The position numbers were made by a program, and so were the translations under genes. Positions 6,211 to 6,776 of a stretch of 6,776 nt of DNA are shown one piece after another (position 1 is the stretch's first letter; each line of letters starts with the position of its first letter). Source of the stretch: Nitrospira sp. (GTDB taxonomy: Bacteria; Nitrospirota; Thermodesulfovibrionia; Thermodesulfovibrionales; SM23-35); contig VGWY01000143.1 of assembly GCA_016873575.1 (NCBI GenBank), positions 1-6,776 of the forward strand, read 5' to 3'. The notes under the pieces are model-generated. The model ran no database searches, had not been told where the DNA came from, and worked only from the letters and a program-made list of their open reading frames with translations.

Positions 6211-6776
6211 CAACAAAAGTTCAAAGTTCAAAGTTCAAAGTTCAAAGTTCAAAGACAGTTGCAGTATACGCTATACGCTATACGCTATACGCTATAATCC
6301 TTATGCTTTCTTATACTATTCACTGTTCACTGTTCATTGTTCATTGTTTTGCAGAAGAGCTTCCTACAATTATAACCTCAAACTCGCTTGAATACACCAA
6401 AGAGACGTCTACATATACTGCAAAAGGCAATGTAAAAATACAGCGAGGTGATATGGTCATTGAGTCAAATGAGATTACATACAATGAACAGACATCCGAT
6501 GTTATCGCAACAGAAAATGTTAGATATAAAGACCCTGATATATCCTTCACCGCAAGCAGGGCAGAGCTAAATCTCGAAACAAAGACAGGAAAACTCTTTG
6601 ATGCAGAACTCCTTTACAGAAAAGACAATTATCATGTTTCAGGGAGGGTGATTGAAAAGAGGGGTGAGAAAGCCTACTTTAGCACTGATGCTACCTTCAC
6701 AACATGTGATGCCCTGGTACCAGCATGGTGTTTCAGAGGTAAAAATATAGACGCAATAATAGGCGAAAGGTTAGAG
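6207..6776 (+). CDS. lptD: LPS-assembly outer membrane protein LptD, N-terminal part (3' end outside window)
   Basis: LptD with lipoprotein LptE is the outer-membrane translocon that inserts LPS into the outer leaflet. The reading frame runs 190 codons without a stop to the window edge. Residues about 1-49 form a signal peptide: Lys-rich n-region, hydrophobic stretch from about V18, probable cleavage at CFA|EE after A49. From about 55 the LptA/OstA-like beta-jellyroll begins (SLEYTKETSTYTAKGNVKI, DMVIESNEITYNEQT, ENVRY, FTASRAELNLETKTGKLFDAEL). FTTCD (C167) and PAWCFRGKNID match the E. coli LptD region around Cys173 (FTSC ... WSVVGSEI). The TM barrel lies beyond the window. Start ATG 6207 overlaps the folC stop (ATGA), with a weak AAGG at 6195-6198. 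ATG 6303 is an alternative but lacks a charged n-region. Almost the whole signal peptide is encoded by three heptamer arrays. Confidence 0.88.
   Translation, partial: MTTKVQSSKFKVQSSKTVAVYAIRYTLYAIILMLSYTIHCSLFIVHCFAEELPTIITSNSLEYTKETSTYTAKGNVKIQRGDMVIESNEITYNEQTSDVIATENVRYKDPDISFTASRAELNLETKTGKLFDAELLYRKDNYHVSGRVIEKRGEKAYFSTDATFTTCDALVPAWCFRGKNIDAIIGERLE
6219..6253 (+). repeat. Heptamer array GTTCAAA x5, LptD n-region
   Basis: Five exact copies of GTTCAAA lie 12 bases after the lptD start codon. They are read V-Q-S-S-K-F-K then V-Q-S-S-K, giving the positively charged n-region of the signal peptide. Confidence 0.95.
6265..6296 (+). repeat. Heptamer array TATACGC x4.5, LptD signal core
   Basis: Four exact copies of TATACGC plus TATA lie 11 bases after the first lptD array. 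They are read within VYAIRYTLYAII, the first part of the hydrophobic core. The seven-codon cycle of this unit gives Y-T-L-Y-A-I-R. Confidence 0.95.
6319..6346 (+). repeat. Heptamer array TTCAYTG x4, LptD signal core
   Basis: Two TTCACTG units (6319-6332) are followed by two TTCATTG units (6333-6346) and a TTTTG remnant. They are read as IHCSLFIVHCF, the second part of the hydrophobic core, just before the predicted cleavage after Ala49. Confidence 0.92.

Noticed and set aside
6094..6346. CRISPR array or direct-repeat/spacer structure
   Set aside because: The units are 7 bp, adjacent and without spacers, and differ between arrays. No cas gene is nearby.
6333..6356. Lipoprotein signal (lipobox) around Cys47 of LptD
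   Set aside because: The sequence before the cysteine is I-V-H-C, with His at -1, which does not fit a lipobox. Cleavage at CFA|EE by signal peptidase I fits better.
6173..6391. 72-codon + strand reading frame across the folC/lptD junction
   Set aside because: It is out of frame with both genes and is open mainly because heptamer arrays read the same seven-codon cycle in every frame. The lptD frame continues into a recognisable domain.

Overview
The window reads as a compact, single-strand block of housekeeping genes from a diderm (LPS-type Gram-negative) bacterium, with every gene on the + strand. In order it holds trpB (5' end cut off by the window), trpA, a GAF/HD-GYP cyclic-di-GMP phosphodiesterase, an MBL-fold hydrolase resembling class II cyclic-nucleotide phosphodiesterases, accD, folC, and the start of lptD (3' end cut off by the window). 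The trpBA-accD-folC core is a widespread bacterial arrangement. The HD-GYP and MBL genes between trpA and accD, the LptD gene and the moderate-to-low G+C codon use fit a Nitrospirota (Thermodesulfovibrio-like) or deltaproteobacterial-type genome. That taxonomic guess is inference; no marker in the window fixes it.

Layout: 1-1942 encodes the two subunits of tryptophan synthase. 1939-3033 and 3030-3791 encode two predicted phosphodiesterase-type signalling enzymes. 3792-3892 is the only real gap, and repeats occupy nearly all of it. 3893-4726 encodes the acetyl-CoA carboxylase carboxyltransferase beta subunit, 4723-6210 folylpolyglutamate/dihydrofolate synthase, and 6207-6776 the signal peptide and LptA-like periplasmic domain of LptD. 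Five of the six junctions are 4-bp stop/start overlaps (GTGA, TTGA or ATGA), so the block looks like a translationally coupled operon broken only by the repeat-filled gap. The products do not form one pathway: Trp synthesis, nucleotide signalling, fatty acid, folate and outer-membrane assembly genes simply share an operon.

The striking part is a layer of small repeats over these genes. There are six clear 7-bp tandem arrays, each with a different unit: ACGYYTC, ACTCRTY, TTACCCC, GTTCAAA, TATACGC and TTCAYTG. A doublet of AGAAGTC and one degenerate run add to them. There are also two copies of a 45-bp C/G-rich palindrome, one carrying a 20-bp nested insert, and one 36-bp palindrome of a different kind. 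Several lie in frame inside trpB and folC at points where the proteins are longer than their families. Three different heptamer arrays in a row encode almost the whole LptD signal peptide. Because 7 is not a multiple of 3, a heptamer array gives the same seven-codon cycle in any frame. Every array here is stop-free on the coding strand and contains a stop on the other. This resembles two known phenomena at once: the short tandemly repeated heptamers of cyanobacteria and the protein-coding palindromic elements of Rickettsia.
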